This document shows, one piece after another, positions 53,862 to 63,228 of a stretch of 64,000 nucleotides of DNA. The position numbers and the translations under genes are program-made. The notes under the pieces are model-generated. The model was not told where the DNA came from and ran no database searches. It was given only the letters and a program-made list of their open reading frames with translations. Every line of letters begins with the position of its first letter. Position 1 is the stretch's first letter. The DNA comes from Paraburkholderia sp. GTDB lineage: Bacteria; Pseudomonadota; Gammaproteobacteria; Burkholderiales; Burkholderiaceae. The stretch is from positions 62,001 through 126,000 of the forward strand of contig NZ_JAPWKB010000013.1 of NCBI RefSeq assembly GCF_028283785.1, given 5' to 3'.

Positions 53862-55232
53862 ATGGCGGCCTTTCAACCTGCAAGCACGAAAAAGCGGCTG
53901 TATCGGCATACTCGTCGTCAGCGCGGCGCGGTCAATATTCTGGTCGCAGTGTTGCTGCTCGCGATGTGCGGCGTGCTCGGACTCGCGATCGATTCCGGCC
54001 TTGGCTATATGGTCCGCGCGCGTCTCGACGCAGCCACCGACGGCGCGGTGATCGCGGCCGGTCAGGCGGTGACGCGCGGCAATAACCAGTCCGAGCAGAT
54101 TGCCAATGCGAAAGCGGCGGCTTCGGCATTTTTCGATGCGAATTTCCCGGTCGGCTTTCTCGGCTCCACGGTGACGGCGGGCACACCGTCCATCGTGTTC
54201 GATCAGGGCACCGTCACGATCGATATGTCCGCAAGCGCGAAATTGCCGGTGACCTTCGCGCAGACGATGGGCTTCAACTTGCTGAACATCTCCGCCGCGT
54301 CGCAGGCGATCCGCAAGACGCTGGATATGGCGTTCGTGGTGGACACGACCGGCTCGATGAATACTTCGGGCGTGCCGGCGGCTGTGCGTGCGAATGCAAT
54401 CAACTTTCTGAACAACTTCGATGTGACGAACGATCGCGTCGCGTTGATGCACTTCGCGTATGGCACGCAGATCGATGTGCCGTTCAACGGCAATACCCGC
54501 GGCTTCGATCGCACCGCGATGGCCACCGCAATCAACAAGTACGCGTTTTCGGGCAGCACGAACTCCGCTGAAGGTTTGTGGCACGCGCGCGACCAGTTGA
54601 ACAACGCGATCACGCAACCATCGAGTCTGCGCGTGATCGTGTTCTTTTCCGACGGCTCGCCGAACAGCTTCGCGTCGATGTTCGACACGACGGCGACCGC
54701 GTGTAACAACACGGCGGGCACGGTCGTGACGGACGATAACGGCAAACTGGGCGGTGCGCTTTACCGGATCGATCAGTTGAGTCAGGCGGTTGCTTCGCCT
54801 TGTTACAACGGCAACGCGGCCAGTCTGATCAAGACCTTGCCGCAGTGGTACAACGCGCACGACAAGAACGATCAGACCTTCCCGATCTGGCCGGTCAGTT
54901 CACCGCGTCCGGTGACGAATGGCAATGTGACCGGCACGAACGTCAACAACATCTCCCGCAACCTGCTCGAAGCGATTGCGGCGAAAGCGCGCTCGGAAGG
55001 CATCTACGTGTTCACGCTCGGCCTGGGCGACCTGTTGCTGACGAAGCAGGGCGCGGGAGATACCGAATATGGACAGGACGTGCTCAAGTGCATCGCGAAT
55101 ACGCCGGATTCGCTGTCGCGTTGCTATAACCCGAAACAGCCGGTCGGCGTGTATTGCCATGCGGCGACGGCGGCAGATCTGAAGCCGTGTTTCTCGCAGC
55201 TGGCATCGCAGATTCTGCGGATCTCGAAGTAG
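53862..55232 (+). CDS. tadG: TadG-type protein with von Willebrand A domain
   Basis: A 456-residue envelope protein. The TadG N-terminus (RGAVNILVAVLLLAMCGVLGLAIDSGLGY) gives one membrane anchor and the Flp-associated domain. A vWA domain follows from residue 155, with MIDAS-like DTTGSMN and FFSDGSPN. It is proposed to anchor the pilus or mediate adhesion. GGGGGAGC precedes the ATG. It is the last gene of the locus. Confidence 0.9.
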   Translation: MAAFQPASTKKRLYRHTRRQRGAVNILVAVLLLAMCGVLGLAIDSGLGYMVRARLDAATDGAVIAAGQAVTRGNNQSEQIANAKAAASAFFDANFPVGFLGSTVTAGTPSIVFDQGTVTIDMSASAKLPVTFAQTMGFNLLNISAASQAIRKTLDMAFVVDTTGSMNTSGVPAAVRANAINFLNNFDVTNDRVALMHFAYGTQIDVPFNGNTRGFDRTAMATAINKYAFSGSTNSAEGLWHARDQLNNAITQPSSLRVIVFFSDGSPNSFASMFDTTATACNNTAGTVVTDDNGKLGGALYRIDQLSQAVASPCYNGNAASLIKTLPQWYNAHDKNDQTFPIWPVSSPRPVTNGNVTGTNVNNISRNLLEAIAAKARSEGIYVFTLGLGDLLLTKQGAGDTEYGQDVLKCIANTPDSLSRCYNPKQPVGVYCHAATAADLKPCFSQLASQILRISK

Positions 55233-55236
55233 CTGC

Positions 55237-55325
55237 GATGCGCGTGACGCATACGCGTATGCATGCATGCGTCATGCATCGTGAGTGATGCATGCATGAG
55301 GCCAACGCATGCATGACCGCGATGC
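55237..55325. repeat. Cluster of CATGCATGCG-type palindromes after tadG
   Basis: GATGCG-CGTGA-CGCATA at 55237-55253 is a one- to two-mismatch copy. It is followed by several overlapping CATGCATG and GATGCGCGTGACG elements to 55325. It fills the gap between tadG and the GntP gene and may act as a transcript end. Confidence 0.7.
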
Positions 55326-55342
55326 GCGTGACGTAAGTCCGT

Positions 55343-56854
55343 CTAGAACGAACCGACGATCGACCCGAGCACGATCACCGCGACGAGTGCGATCAACGCA
55401 CCGAGAATGCCGACGATCACGATGTCGCGATAACTTTCTCGATGCGTCGAGCCGCAGACGGCGAGCAGCGTCACCACCGCGCCGTTGTGCGGCAAGCTGT
55501 CGAGCGTGCCCGACGAAATCACCGCGACGCGATGCAGCAGCGCGGGATCGATCCCGTGTTGTGCGGCAAGTTGCAGATAGGTACTGCCGAGCGCATCGAG
55601 CGCGATGGTCAGTCCGCCCGATGCCGAACCCGTCAGCGCGGCAAGCAGATTGGTCGAGACGGCCAGCGATACCAACGGTCCGCCGCCGATGCCGAGCACC
55701 CATTCGCGCACCAGCGAAAACGCGGGCAATGCGGCGATCACCGCACCGTATCCGACCAGACTGCCGACGCTCAGTACCGGCAACACCGACGCATTCGCGC
55801 CTGCATCGATGCTGTCGCGCAATGCGGGCAAGCGGCTGCGATTGAGCAGCACCAGCACGACGATCGCCACCGCCAGCGCAACGCACACGCCCCACACGCC
55901 GCCGACCGCCGCCAGCGACGTCGCGCCCCAGCGGGCGTCGGCGAGATAGCCGGCATCGAGGCGCGGCAGCACGATCATGTTCATCACGAAGTTCACGCAG
56001 ACCACCAGCACCAGCGGCGTGAGCGCAACGCCGAACGACGGCAGATCTGCGCTGATATGGCCGCGTCCGGCTTCTTCGGGATCGAACGCTTGCGACACCG
56101 ACGCCCGTTCGCGAACCAGATTCGCGCTGGGCTTCGACTTCGGCGCAGACGGCGTGGCCGCAGGCGAAACCACGGCCACGCCGTCGAAACCTTCGTTGGC
56201 CGAGCGCGCGCGCGCCTGTTGCCGCATCAGCCACCACATGCCGAACCCCGCCATCACGACGCTGGCGATCACGCCGAGTCCCGGCGCGGCAAACGGCGTG
56301 GTGCCGAAGAACGGCATCGGGATGGCGTTCTGGATCGCGGGCGTGCCGGGCAGCGCGGACATCGTGAACGTCGATGTGCCGAGCGCAATCGCGGCGGGCA
56401 TCAGGCGACGCGGAATGTCGGCGGCCTGGAACAGCGCGGTTGCCATCGGCGCGATCACGAAGAACGCGACGAACAGGCTGACGCCGCCATACGTGACCAG
56501 CGCGCCGCCGATCACGACCGCGAGAATCGCGCGATGCGCGCCGAGCCGCTCGGTCATGAAACTCGCGATGGCCGTCACCGAACCGCTGTCTTCCATCAGC
56601 TTGCCGAACAGCGCGCCGAGCAGAAAGATCGGGAAGAACTGCGCGAGAAAGCGCGCCGCGCTGCTCATGAAGGTTTGCGTCCAGTGCGCGAGAACCGGCT
56701 CGCCGGAAATCGCGGCGGCGAGCATCGCGGCGATCGGCGCGAGCAGCAATACGCTCCAGCCGCGATACGCAAAGCCGATCAGCAGCGCGAGACTCGCGAG
56801 CATGCCGGCCAGTCCGACGACGAGCGCGAGCGGTGACAGGGCGGTCACGTCCAT
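55343..56854 (-). CDS. GntP family permease
   Basis: A 503-residue inner-membrane carrier of the GntP (gluconate:H+ symporter) family with about 12-13 hydrophobic segments. Typical blocks are FLAQFFPIFLLGALFGKLMEDSGS and GTSTFTMSALPGTPAIQNAIP. A polar linker at about residues 215-265 splits the helices. Substrate may be gluconate or another hydroxy acid. Codon use is GC-rich. A second open frame on the other strand is a shadow. Confidence 0.88.
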   Translation of the reverse strand: MDVTALSPLALVVGLAGMLASLALLIGFAYRGWSVLLLAPIAAMLAAAISGEPVLAHWTQTFMSSAARFLAQFFPIFLLGALFGKLMEDSGSVTAIASFMTERLGAHRAILAVVIGGALVTYGGVSLFVAFFVIAPMATALFQAADIPRRLMPAAIALGTSTFTMSALPGTPAIQNAIPMPFFGTTPFAAPGLGVIASVVMAGFGMWWLMRQQARARSANEGFDGVAVVSPAATPSAPKSKPSANLVRERASVSQAFDPEEAGRGHISADLPSFGVALTPLVLVVCVNFVMNMIVLPRLDAGYLADARWGATSLAAVGGVWGVCVALAVAIVVLVLLNRSRLPALRDSIDAGANASVLPVLSVGSLVGYGAVIAALPAFSLVREWVLGIGGGPLVSLAVSTNLLAALTGSASGGLTIALDALGSTYLQLAAQHGIDPALLHRVAVISSGTLDSLPHNGAVVTLLAVCGSTHRESYRDIVIVGILGALIALVAVIVLGSIVGSF

Positions 56855-57433
56855 GGTCAGGCTCCGTCGAACAGCGAGTCGGGATTGTCGAGGCGGCGAT
56901 CGGCCACGCCCAGGGTGAAAGCGCCGTGCGAACCGCCGGCTCGCCGTGCGCGACAGACGGGAGCAGGCGTGCGACGTACCGGTAGATCGGTTGAATCGGC
57001 CAAAAGAACTCCGGGTCGGGGAGTGGTCGAATCACGGGCGAATCCTGGACTAATCAACGAAGAATCCAGGCCCGTAGCGATGCGTCGGAATTTTAAAATG
57101 CCCGTTTGAATCTGTTATGGCAGTGATGGCAGTGAAAATGACGGGAATCGTCGGCAGGTAATCGTCGTATTACACCGGGCACCATTCGTATTCAAATTGG
57201 CAGGCGCTTAAAAGTCAAGAACGGATCACCGCGATGCCCATTGGAATAGTTCAGCCAGGCGTTGGAATAATTTTGGCGGCTTAATGGATTCGGCCTTGCG
57301 TTGAATTGGTCGCTTGATGCAGTATCGGTCGATATTCGCGTAGAGCACGATTATCGTCAAAATGGCGTCAAATTCACGATAGATCGAAGCGCGCGACGAT
57401 TCACCGATAAAAACTGATGAGAGAGGGACCGTT
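56855..57433. other. Divergent region GntP permease / prolyl hydroxylase
   Basis: A 579-base region between divergent genes. The half near the hydroxylase (57100-57433) is AT-richer than the surroundings and probably holds its promoter. No gene, clear operator or repeat is recognised. Confidence 0.45.
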
Positions 57434-58318
57434 ATGCCTGTCGTCGATGGAGCGTGGGAGGATTGGCTCAAAACCAACGTGAATCGGGGCTGCACGGTGG
57501 ATTCGATGATCGACGCGATGATGAGCGCGGGGTTCGATCGGATGTCGGCGGGCGCGGCGGTGCAGCGGGCCACCGGCGGCGCGACGACGGCCGCTGTCAA
57601 AGCCGGCACGGAAGCCGTAGCACCCGAGCGCCGGTCGCATGCCGACGCGCTGGACGAATATCAGTACGACGCCGCGCCGATCGCGCGCGGCAACGTGATC
57701 CGCGCGCACGACCGCGACGTCAGGGTCCTGATGCGTTGTGACCGTCCGCAGATCGTGGTGTTGGGCGACGTGTTGTCGGCGCAAGAGTGCGAGCAGATGA
57801 TCGAACGGTCGCGTCACCGGATGAAGCGCTCGACCACCGTGAACCCGGAAACGGGCACCGAGGACGTGATCCGCAATCGCACCAGCGAGGGCGTCTGGTA
57901 TCAGCGCGCGGAAGACGCGTTTATCGAGAATCTGGAGCAACGGCTCGCGGCGCTGATGAACTGGCCGGTTGAAAACGGCGAAGGCTTGCAGATTCTGCAT
58001 TACGGACCAACCGGCGAATACCGGCCGCATTTCGATTATTTTCCGCCGGACCAATCCGGCAGTGCTGTCCATGTGGCGCGAGGCGGTCAGCGTACCGCGA
58101 CCTTGATCGTTTATCTGAACGACGTGCCGGATGGCGGCGAAACGATATTTCCGGAAGTGGGAATATCGGTGGCGGCAAAGCAGGGTAGCGGAGTCTATTT
58201 CCGGTATATGAATGGCGACCGGCAACTCGATCCATTGAGTTTGCATGGAGGCTCGCCTGTCGTTTCAGGCGATAAATGGATCATGACGAAGTGGGTTCGC
58301 GAACGCGCTTACGTTTGA
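57434..58318 (+). CDS. Prolyl 4-hydroxylase-like 2-oxoglutarate/Fe(II) dioxygenase
   Basis: A 294-residue dioxygenase that would hydroxylate proline or a similar residue using 2-oxoglutarate and Fe(II). The Fe ligands are H199 and D201 (RPHFDYFPPD) and H271 (LSLHGG); K281 (SGDKWIMTKW) binds 2-oxoglutarate. The N-terminal 60 residues (WLKTNVNRGCTVDSMIDAMMSAGF) form an extra helical domain, which may recognise the substrate. The start at 57434 is preceded by GAGAGGG. It is a single-gene unit with a terminator. Confidence 0.9.
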   Translation: MPVVDGAWEDWLKTNVNRGCTVDSMIDAMMSAGFDRMSAGAAVQRATGGATTAAVKAGTEAVAPERRSHADALDEYQYDAAPIARGNVIRAHDRDVRVLMRCDRPQIVVLGDVLSAQECEQMIERSRHRMKRSTTVNPETGTEDVIRNRTSEGVWYQRAEDAFIENLEQRLAALMNWPVENGEGLQILHYGPTGEYRPHFDYFPPDQSGSAVHVARGGQRTATLIVYLNDVPDGGETIFPEVGISVAAKQGSGVYFRYMNGDRQLDPLSLHGGSPVVSGDKWIMTKWVRERAYV

Positions 58319-58366
58319 GTCGCTGACATTCGGATTCAGCCGGACACACGGCGATCGAACATGAAA

Positions 58367-58400
58367 AAGGGCGGTCCGCTTTCGCGAACCGCCCTTGTTT
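58367..58400 (+). terminator. Terminator after prolyl hydroxylase
   Basis: Stem AAGGGCGGT / ACCGCCCTT with an inner CCGC/GCGA pairing region, then GTTTATT. Confidence 0.75.
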
Positions 58401-58466
58401 ATTACGGAGACGATGACCGGTCGGCGATATCGCGTCAACCGGAAACCTGACTCACACGCGAGCCGT

Positions 58467-60182
58467 TCAGCTCGCTTGCAATGCGCCTTCAGTCAGCACC
58501 GCATCGAAGAATGTCGCCTTGGCTTCCGGATCCGAGCGGCCGTACGCGCGGTTGATACCGCTGATCGCGGCGCGAATCGATGCCGTCACCAGATTGGCGT
58601 CGATGCCCACGCCGAATGCACTGCCCACGACCGCAGCGCCCGCCATTTCGGCGATCGCGATTGCACGGGCGTCGGCGCCTTGCGTCAATGCACGTTCCTC
58701 GTAGTGCTGAATACGCACCGGCGTTTGCAATGCGTGCATCAACGCGTCCAGAGGACCGTTTCCTTCGCCGTTCAGCACCATCCGCTTGCCGAGCACATCG
58801 ACGGTCAGCTTGATCCGCTCACGTTCACCGGCTTCCGACAACGAGTGCGACACGTACTTGACCGGCTCGGTCACGCGCACGTATTCGTCCTGGAACGCTT
58901 CCCAGATTTGCGCGGCGTTGACTTCCTGGCCGCTGTCGTCCGTCAAACGCTGGACGGCCGAGCTGAAATCGACCTGCAAGCGACGCGGCAACACCACGCC
59001 ATGCGTCTGTTCGAGCAGATACGCGATGCCGCCCTTGCCCGACTGGCTGTTCACGCGGATCACCGAGTCGTACGTGCGCCCGAGATCGTGCGGGTCGATC
59101 GGCATGTACGGCACTTCCCAACGCGCGTCGGCCTTTTGTGCGGCGAGGCCCTTCTTAATCGCGTCCTGATGCGAACCGGAGAACGCCGTGAACACCAGAT
59201 CGCCGACGTACGGATGACGCGGATGCACCGGCAATTGCGTGCATTCTTCGGCGGTGCGCGCGACTTCGTTGATGTTCGAGAAGTCGAGGCCCGGATCGAT
59301 GCCTTGCGTGTACAGATTCAGCGCGAGCGTCACGAGATCGACGTTGCCGGTGCGTTCGCCGTTGCCGAACAGGCAACCTTCGACGCGATCGGCGCCGGCC
59401 ATCACCGCGAGTTCCGCTGCGGCGACTGCCGTGCCGCGGTCGTTGTGCGGGTGAACCGAAATGATCAGCGAATCGCGGCGAGCGAGGTTGCGGTGCATCC
59501 ACTCGATCTGGTCCGCGTAGATGTTCGGCGTGCTCATCTCGACCGTGGCCGGCAAGTTGACGATCGCCTTCTTTTCCGGCGTGGGTTGCCAGACGTCGAA
59601 CACGGCGTCGGCGACTTCCTTCGCGAATTCGAGTTCGGTGCCCGAGAACACTTCCGGGCTGTATTGCAGCGTCCAGTCGGTTTCCGGCGATGCATCGACG
59701 AGGCGCTTCATGGTCGTCGCGGCGTTGACGGCGAGTTTCTTCACGCCCGGCTGATCGAGGTTGAACACGATCTTGCGGAATTCCGGCGCGGTCGCGTTGT
59801 ACAGATGGACGATCGCGCGCTTCGCGCCGCGCAGCGATTCGAAAGTGCGTTCGATCAGGTCGTCGCGCGCTTGCGTCAACACTTCGATCGTCACGTCGTC
59901 AGGAATGTGATTGCCTTCGATCAGTTCACGCACGAAGTTGAAATCCGTCTCCGATGCCGACGGGAACGCCACTTCGATTTCCTTGAAACCAATCTGCACC
60001 AGCGTCTTGAACATGCGCATCTTGCGCTGCGCGTTCATCGGTTCGAACAGCGCCTGATTGCCGTCGCGCAGGTCGGTGCTCATCCAGATCGGCGCTTTCG
60101 TGATCGTGCGCGACGGCCACGTACGGTCGGGAATGTTGATCGGAGCGAACGGGCGGTACTTGGCGGCGGGATTTTTCAACAT
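58467..60182 (-). CDS. leuA: 2-isopropylmalate synthase LeuA
   Basis: A 571-residue enzyme for the first step of leucine biosynthesis (acetyl-CoA plus 2-ketoisovalerate). The long form seen here has the DmpG/HMGL-type TIM barrel ([12 protein letters not shown] with the metal Asp, [19 protein letters not shown] with the metal His pair) and the C-terminal leucine-binding LeuA dimer domain (about residues 435-560). A leucine-rich leader peptide is encoded 158 bases upstream. It is monocistronic here. Confidence 0.95.
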   Translation of the reverse strand: MLKNPAAKYRPFAPINIPDRTWPSRTITKAPIWMSTDLRDGNQALFEPMNAQRKMRMFKTLVQIGFKEIEVAFPSASETDFNFVRELIEGNHIPDDVTIEVLTQARDDLIERTFESLRGAKRAIVHLYNATAPEFRKIVFNLDQPGVKKLAVNAATTMKRLVDASPETDWTLQYSPEVFSGTELEFAKEVADAVFDVWQPTPEKKAIVNLPATVEMSTPNIYADQIEWMHRNLARRDSLIISVHPHNDRGTAVAAAELAVMAGADRVEGCLFGNGERTGNVDLVTLALNLYTQGIDPGLDFSNINEVARTAEECTQLPVHPRHPYVGDLVFTAFSGSHQDAIKKGLAAQKADARWEVPYMPIDPHDLGRTYDSVIRVNSQSGKGGIAYLLEQTHGVVLPRRLQVDFSSAVQRLTDDSGQEVNAAQIWEAFQDEYVRVTEPVKYVSHSLSEAGERERIKLTVDVLGKRMVLNGEGNGPLDALMHALQTPVRIQHYEERALTQGADARAIAIAEMAGAAVVGSAFGVGIDANLVTASIRAAISGINRAYGRSDPEAKATFFDAVLTEGALQAS

Positions 60183-60275
60183 GTTGAGCCTCGGCAGATC
60201 GGATAGTCGAAATCAGAGAATTCGAGCGTGAAAAAAAGAATCAGGGAACGGTAGAAACGAGACGAAGCGCGGCCG

Positions 60276-60291
60276 CCGGTTGGGCAACCGG
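60276..60291 (-). promoter_or_regulatory. Hairpin between leader peptide and leuA
   Basis: A perfect seven-base stem CCGGTTG / CAACCGG with loop GG, between the leader peptide stop and leuA. The nearest T-run on the minus strand (60231-60237) is about 38 bases further on, so it is not a textbook terminator; it may be part of an attenuator fold. Confidence 0.5.
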
Positions 60292-60339
60292 GGCAAGGTC
60301 AGCAATGCGGGAAATTCGTTGCGCTTGAGTGCTGGTTTA

Positions 60340-60417
60340 TCAGCAGGCGCGTAGCAGCAGACCTAGCCCGGTAGAGCGGGCTAGTAGGAGGGATAGGGTG
60401 GTCTGTGCGGCAAACAT
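60340..60417 (-). CDS. leuL: Leucine-rich leader peptide of leuA
   Basis: A 25-codon frame ending in TGA, upstream of leuA. Eight of its 25 residues are Leu, in two runs of three plus two single residues (SLLLARSTGLGLLLRAC). Five of the eight Leu codons are CTA, a codon rarely used in such GC-rich genomes. This is the signature of an attenuator where ribosome stalling at low leucyl-tRNA raises leuA expression. A hairpin follows at 60276-60291. No protein function is expected. Confidence 0.8.
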   Translation of the reverse strand: MFAAQTTLSLLLARSTGLGLLLRAC

Positions 60418-60574
60418 GGGCGTAATGGAATCACATCCGGTGGCGCGCGTCAAGTTGTCGCTTGATTCGAGATAGCTTCTGTGCACGGTTTTGCAAAGAA
60501 TTTGTGAATAAATTCAGCGCTCAAGCGAGCTTGCAATAAAACGCGGATCGACCGGCCGGACCGGTCGAAATCCG

Positions 60575-61375
60575 TCAACGGCCGGACGTATTGCCGATCG
60601 GCGACGACAGTCCTTCGCCGCGTTCGCGACGGGCGGTCGATGCGCCGGGTTGCCGCAAGCGCCTCGACGTCTTCCATTCTTTCGACGCCCGTCTGACCGT
60701 CTGATAGCCCATTCTCAGAATCAGCACGCCGATCATCGCCGAGGCGACGTGATCGAGCAGGGTGAGTCCGGCCATGCTGCCCGCGATCCCGAGCATCGCG
60801 ACACAGGCCGATATCGCATCGACTCGCGCATGCCACGCGCTCGCTTCGATCAGGCTCGAACCGGTGCGGCGGCCTTCGGCGCGTAGAAAGCGGAACAGGA
60901 TTTCCTTGGCGATGGCGACGAATACGGCGACGCCGAGCGCGCTCGCCTGCGTCGTCGTGCCGCCGCCGATCGCCGCCGGTTCCGCGATGCAACGCCAGAA
61001 CAGTTCGATGGCGGTGGCGATCAGCAAGCCGCCGACCACCAGTTGCGCGATCGATTCAGGCGCATCGTGGCCGCGCCTGTCGCGGCCGCTGCCGGCGTTG
61101 CGCGTCCAGCCGGTCGCCCGCGATTGCGCGAGCGTGCCGACGAACAGCACGGCCAGCACGACGCCGTCGCCCGCGAGGTCGCCGAACGTATGCAAGCCGT
61201 CCGCGAGCAATGCGTCGGAGCCGACTGTGAGCGCAACGGCCAGCTGGAGCGTCATCAACGCCGCGTTCAGTGCGGCGCTGGCCGACGCGGCTTTGAGAAA
61301 GCGTCCGCGCGACGGGACAGGGTCGGCGGAATGGACGCTGGCGCTGCGGGTGGCGCAGTCGGCGGGCAGTGGCAT
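60575..61375 (-). CDS. Cation diffusion facilitator family transporter
   Basis: A 266-residue CDF (cation efflux) membrane protein with about six helices. The metal site signatures are D in LLADGLHTFGDLAGD (helix 2) and H/D in SAWHARVDAISAC (helix 5). The histidine-rich loop of zinc exporters is replaced by a short charged loop, GSGRDRRGHD. The cytoplasmic C-terminal domain is almost absent: only about 40 residues follow the last helix. It probably exports divalent metals such as Fe, Mn or Zn; the substrate is not clear. It stands between leuA and an MFS gene. Confidence 0.82.
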   Translation of the reverse strand: MPLPADCATRSASVHSADPVPSRGRFLKAASASAALNAALMTLQLAVALTVGSDALLADGLHTFGDLAGDGVVLAVLFVGTLAQSRATGWTRNAGSGRDRRGHDAPESIAQLVVGGLLIATAIELFWRCIAEPAAIGGGTTTQASALGVAVFVAIAKEILFRFLRAEGRRTGSSLIEASAWHARVDAISACVAMLGIAGSMAGLTLLDHVASAMIGVLILRMGYQTVRRASKEWKTSRRLRQPGASTARRERGEGLSSPIGNTSGR

Positions 61376-61491
61376 CGTGGGAATATTTCTTGTAAGCGAT
61401 GCGACACGCTAACCGCCCAACGTGGCGTGCAAATGACAATGTCTGACAATTGGATGTCAGTCGCCGGGGCGACCGACATCCGGTCGGTCGA

Positions 61492-62937
61492 TCATCGACC
61501 CGACGACGTCCGTTGACGGCGCGATCCGCCGCCGACGCTCTGACCGGCATCGTGCGCCATGCCCCAGTAGCCGATCACGGAGACCAGCGTCAGCACGCCC
61601 GCGAACAGGAACGCCAGGCGGAAGTCGTCGAGCGAGAACGCGTGGCCCGTGTTTTCGCCGTGGACGAAGGCGCCCACGCGCAGCGACACCGCGCCGAACG
61701 CGATGCCCAGACCGATCGTCATTTGCGCGGCGGCGCTCCACAACGTACTGGCCGCGCTCATCTGCGGTTGCGCGACGTCGGCGTAGGCGAGGGTGGCGAG
61801 CGTCGAGAACTGCATCGAACGCGCGACGCCGTACACGAACACCACCAGCAGCACCCAGAACAGCGGCACTTCAGGCGTCAGCAAGCCGCAGACGATCGTG
61901 AAAATACCGCCGACCGTGACGTCGATGATCGACACCATCCGGAAACCGAAGCGCTGCAGAATGCGCGTGGTCAGCGCCTTCATCCCGAGATTGCCGACCG
62001 CGCTCGCGAGCAGCAGCAGCCCGGACTTGAACGCGGACATCCCGAAGCCGATCTGGAACATCAGCGGCATCAGATACGGCACCGCGCCGATGCCGATCCG
62101 CGTCACCGATCCGGTAACGACGGTCACGGAAAAAGTGGGAATCTTCAGCGTCGACACGTCGATCAGCGGATACGGATGCCGTTTCGCGTGCTGGAACGCG
62201 ATCACGCCCGCCACCAGTCCGCCGACGATAAACGCGACCGCGACCCACGGGTTTTCGGTGGGCTGGCTCGCGAGTTCGGCGCCGTAGAGAATGGCCGTCA
62301 GCGTCAGCGCGCTGAGGATCAGGCCGACCACGTCGAGCGGACGACGCTCGGTGCCGCGCAGGTTCGGCACCATCGCCGCGACCGCGATCAGCACGGCGAT
62401 GCCGAACGGCACGTTCAGCAGGAAAATCCAGCGCCACGACGCGTACGTCGTGATGAAGCCGCCGACCGGCGGACCGACCACGGGCGCGGCGATCGCGGGC
62501 CAGGTGATGGTCGAGATGGCCTGCATCATCCGGCTCTTGTCGGTGCTGCGGACCACGATCAGCCGTCCGACCGGCACCATCATCGCGCCGCCCATCCCTT
62601 GCAGCAGCCGAGCGGCGGTGAATTCCGTCACGTTCTGCGACAGCCCGCACAACACCGACGCGACCGTGAACACCACGACCGCGCTGAAGAACACCGTGCG
62701 CGAGCCGCAGCGGTCCGCGACCCAGCCGCTGACCGGAATGAAAATGGCGAGCGCGAGCATGTACGCGGTCATCCCGAGGCTCAGGCTGTTCGGCCCGACG
62801 CCGAACGAATGCGCCATCTGCGGCAGCGCGGTAGCGATCACCGTGGTGTCGAGGTATTCCATGAAAAAAGTCGCGGCGACGATATACGGCAGCCAGCCGA
62901 TGCGGCTGGACGGGTCGCTGGAGGAGCGTGCGGTCAT
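61492..62937 (-). CDS. DHA2 family MFS transporter
   Basis: A 481-residue, 14-helix MFS drug:H+ antiporter. Signatures: TFFMEYLDTTVIATALPQM in helix 1, motif A GWVADRCGSRTVFF, RLLQGMGGAMMVPVGRLIVV, and motif C GPPVGGFITTY. It exports drugs or other small molecules. The start at 62937 is MTARSSS; the frame continues upstream to 62973. The minus-strand genes before it (CDF, leuA) are unrelated. A long plus-strand open frame over the same bases is a shadow of GC-rich codons. Confidence 0.9.
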   Translation of the reverse strand: MTARSSSDPSSRIGWLPYIVAATFFMEYLDTTVIATALPQMAHSFGVGPNSLSLGMTAYMLALAIFIPVSGWVADRCGSRTVFFSAVVVFTVASVLCGLSQNVTEFTAARLLQGMGGAMMVPVGRLIVVRSTDKSRMMQAISTITWPAIAAPVVGPPVGGFITTYASWRWIFLLNVPFGIAVLIAVAAMVPNLRGTERRPLDVVGLILSALTLTAILYGAELASQPTENPWVAVAFIVGGLVAGVIAFQHAKRHPYPLIDVSTLKIPTFSVTVVTGSVTRIGIGAVPYLMPLMFQIGFGMSAFKSGLLLLASAVGNLGMKALTTRILQRFGFRMVSIIDVTVGGIFTIVCGLLTPEVPLFWVLLVVFVYGVARSMQFSTLATLAYADVAQPQMSAASTLWSAAAQMTIGLGIAFGAVSLRVGAFVHGENTGHAFSLDDFRLAFLFAGVLTLVSVIGYWGMAHDAGQSVGGGSRRQRTSSGR

Positions 62938-63160
62938 GCGGGTCGGGTTCCTTGCAAAAAGCTTTCTTATCAATGGTCAAGCGCCGAAAACGCGGCGAGT
63001 TGACGCGCAGACCGCCAGTATTGCGCAAGTGCTCTTGAATTTGCCGGGAATCCCACAATCTGCCGATGTCGGCAGTATGCCGAACCGCCATGTCGGGACC
63101 GGAACGGCGCAGAAGTTGAGGGATAGGGACAAGCAATGACCCTCATTTAAATAATCAACT

Positions 63161-63188
63161 TTTGCTATTAAGCGCGTCCCGACATAAT
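63161..63188 (+). promoter_or_regulatory. Probable ahpC promoter
   Basis: TTTGCT (63161-63166) and CATAAT (63183-63188), spacer 16 bases, about 40 bases before the ahpC start. No complete OxyR site could be identified. Confidence 0.4.
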
Positions 63189-63228
63189 GGCTTCACTTTC
63201 CAACCACCCAGAGAAGAGGACGCATCAA

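Noticed and set aside
58395..60206. Plus-strand frame of 603 codons over leuA
   Set aside because: Shadow of leuA; His/Arg-rich and without motifs.
61450..63003. Plus-strand frame of 517 codons over the MFS gene
   Set aside because: Shadow; extremely His/Arg/Asp-rich, no ribosome site.
63130..63228. OxyR site in front of ahpC
   Set aside because: Only single half-site-like pieces (CTATT) are visible; no spaced tetranucleotide pattern.
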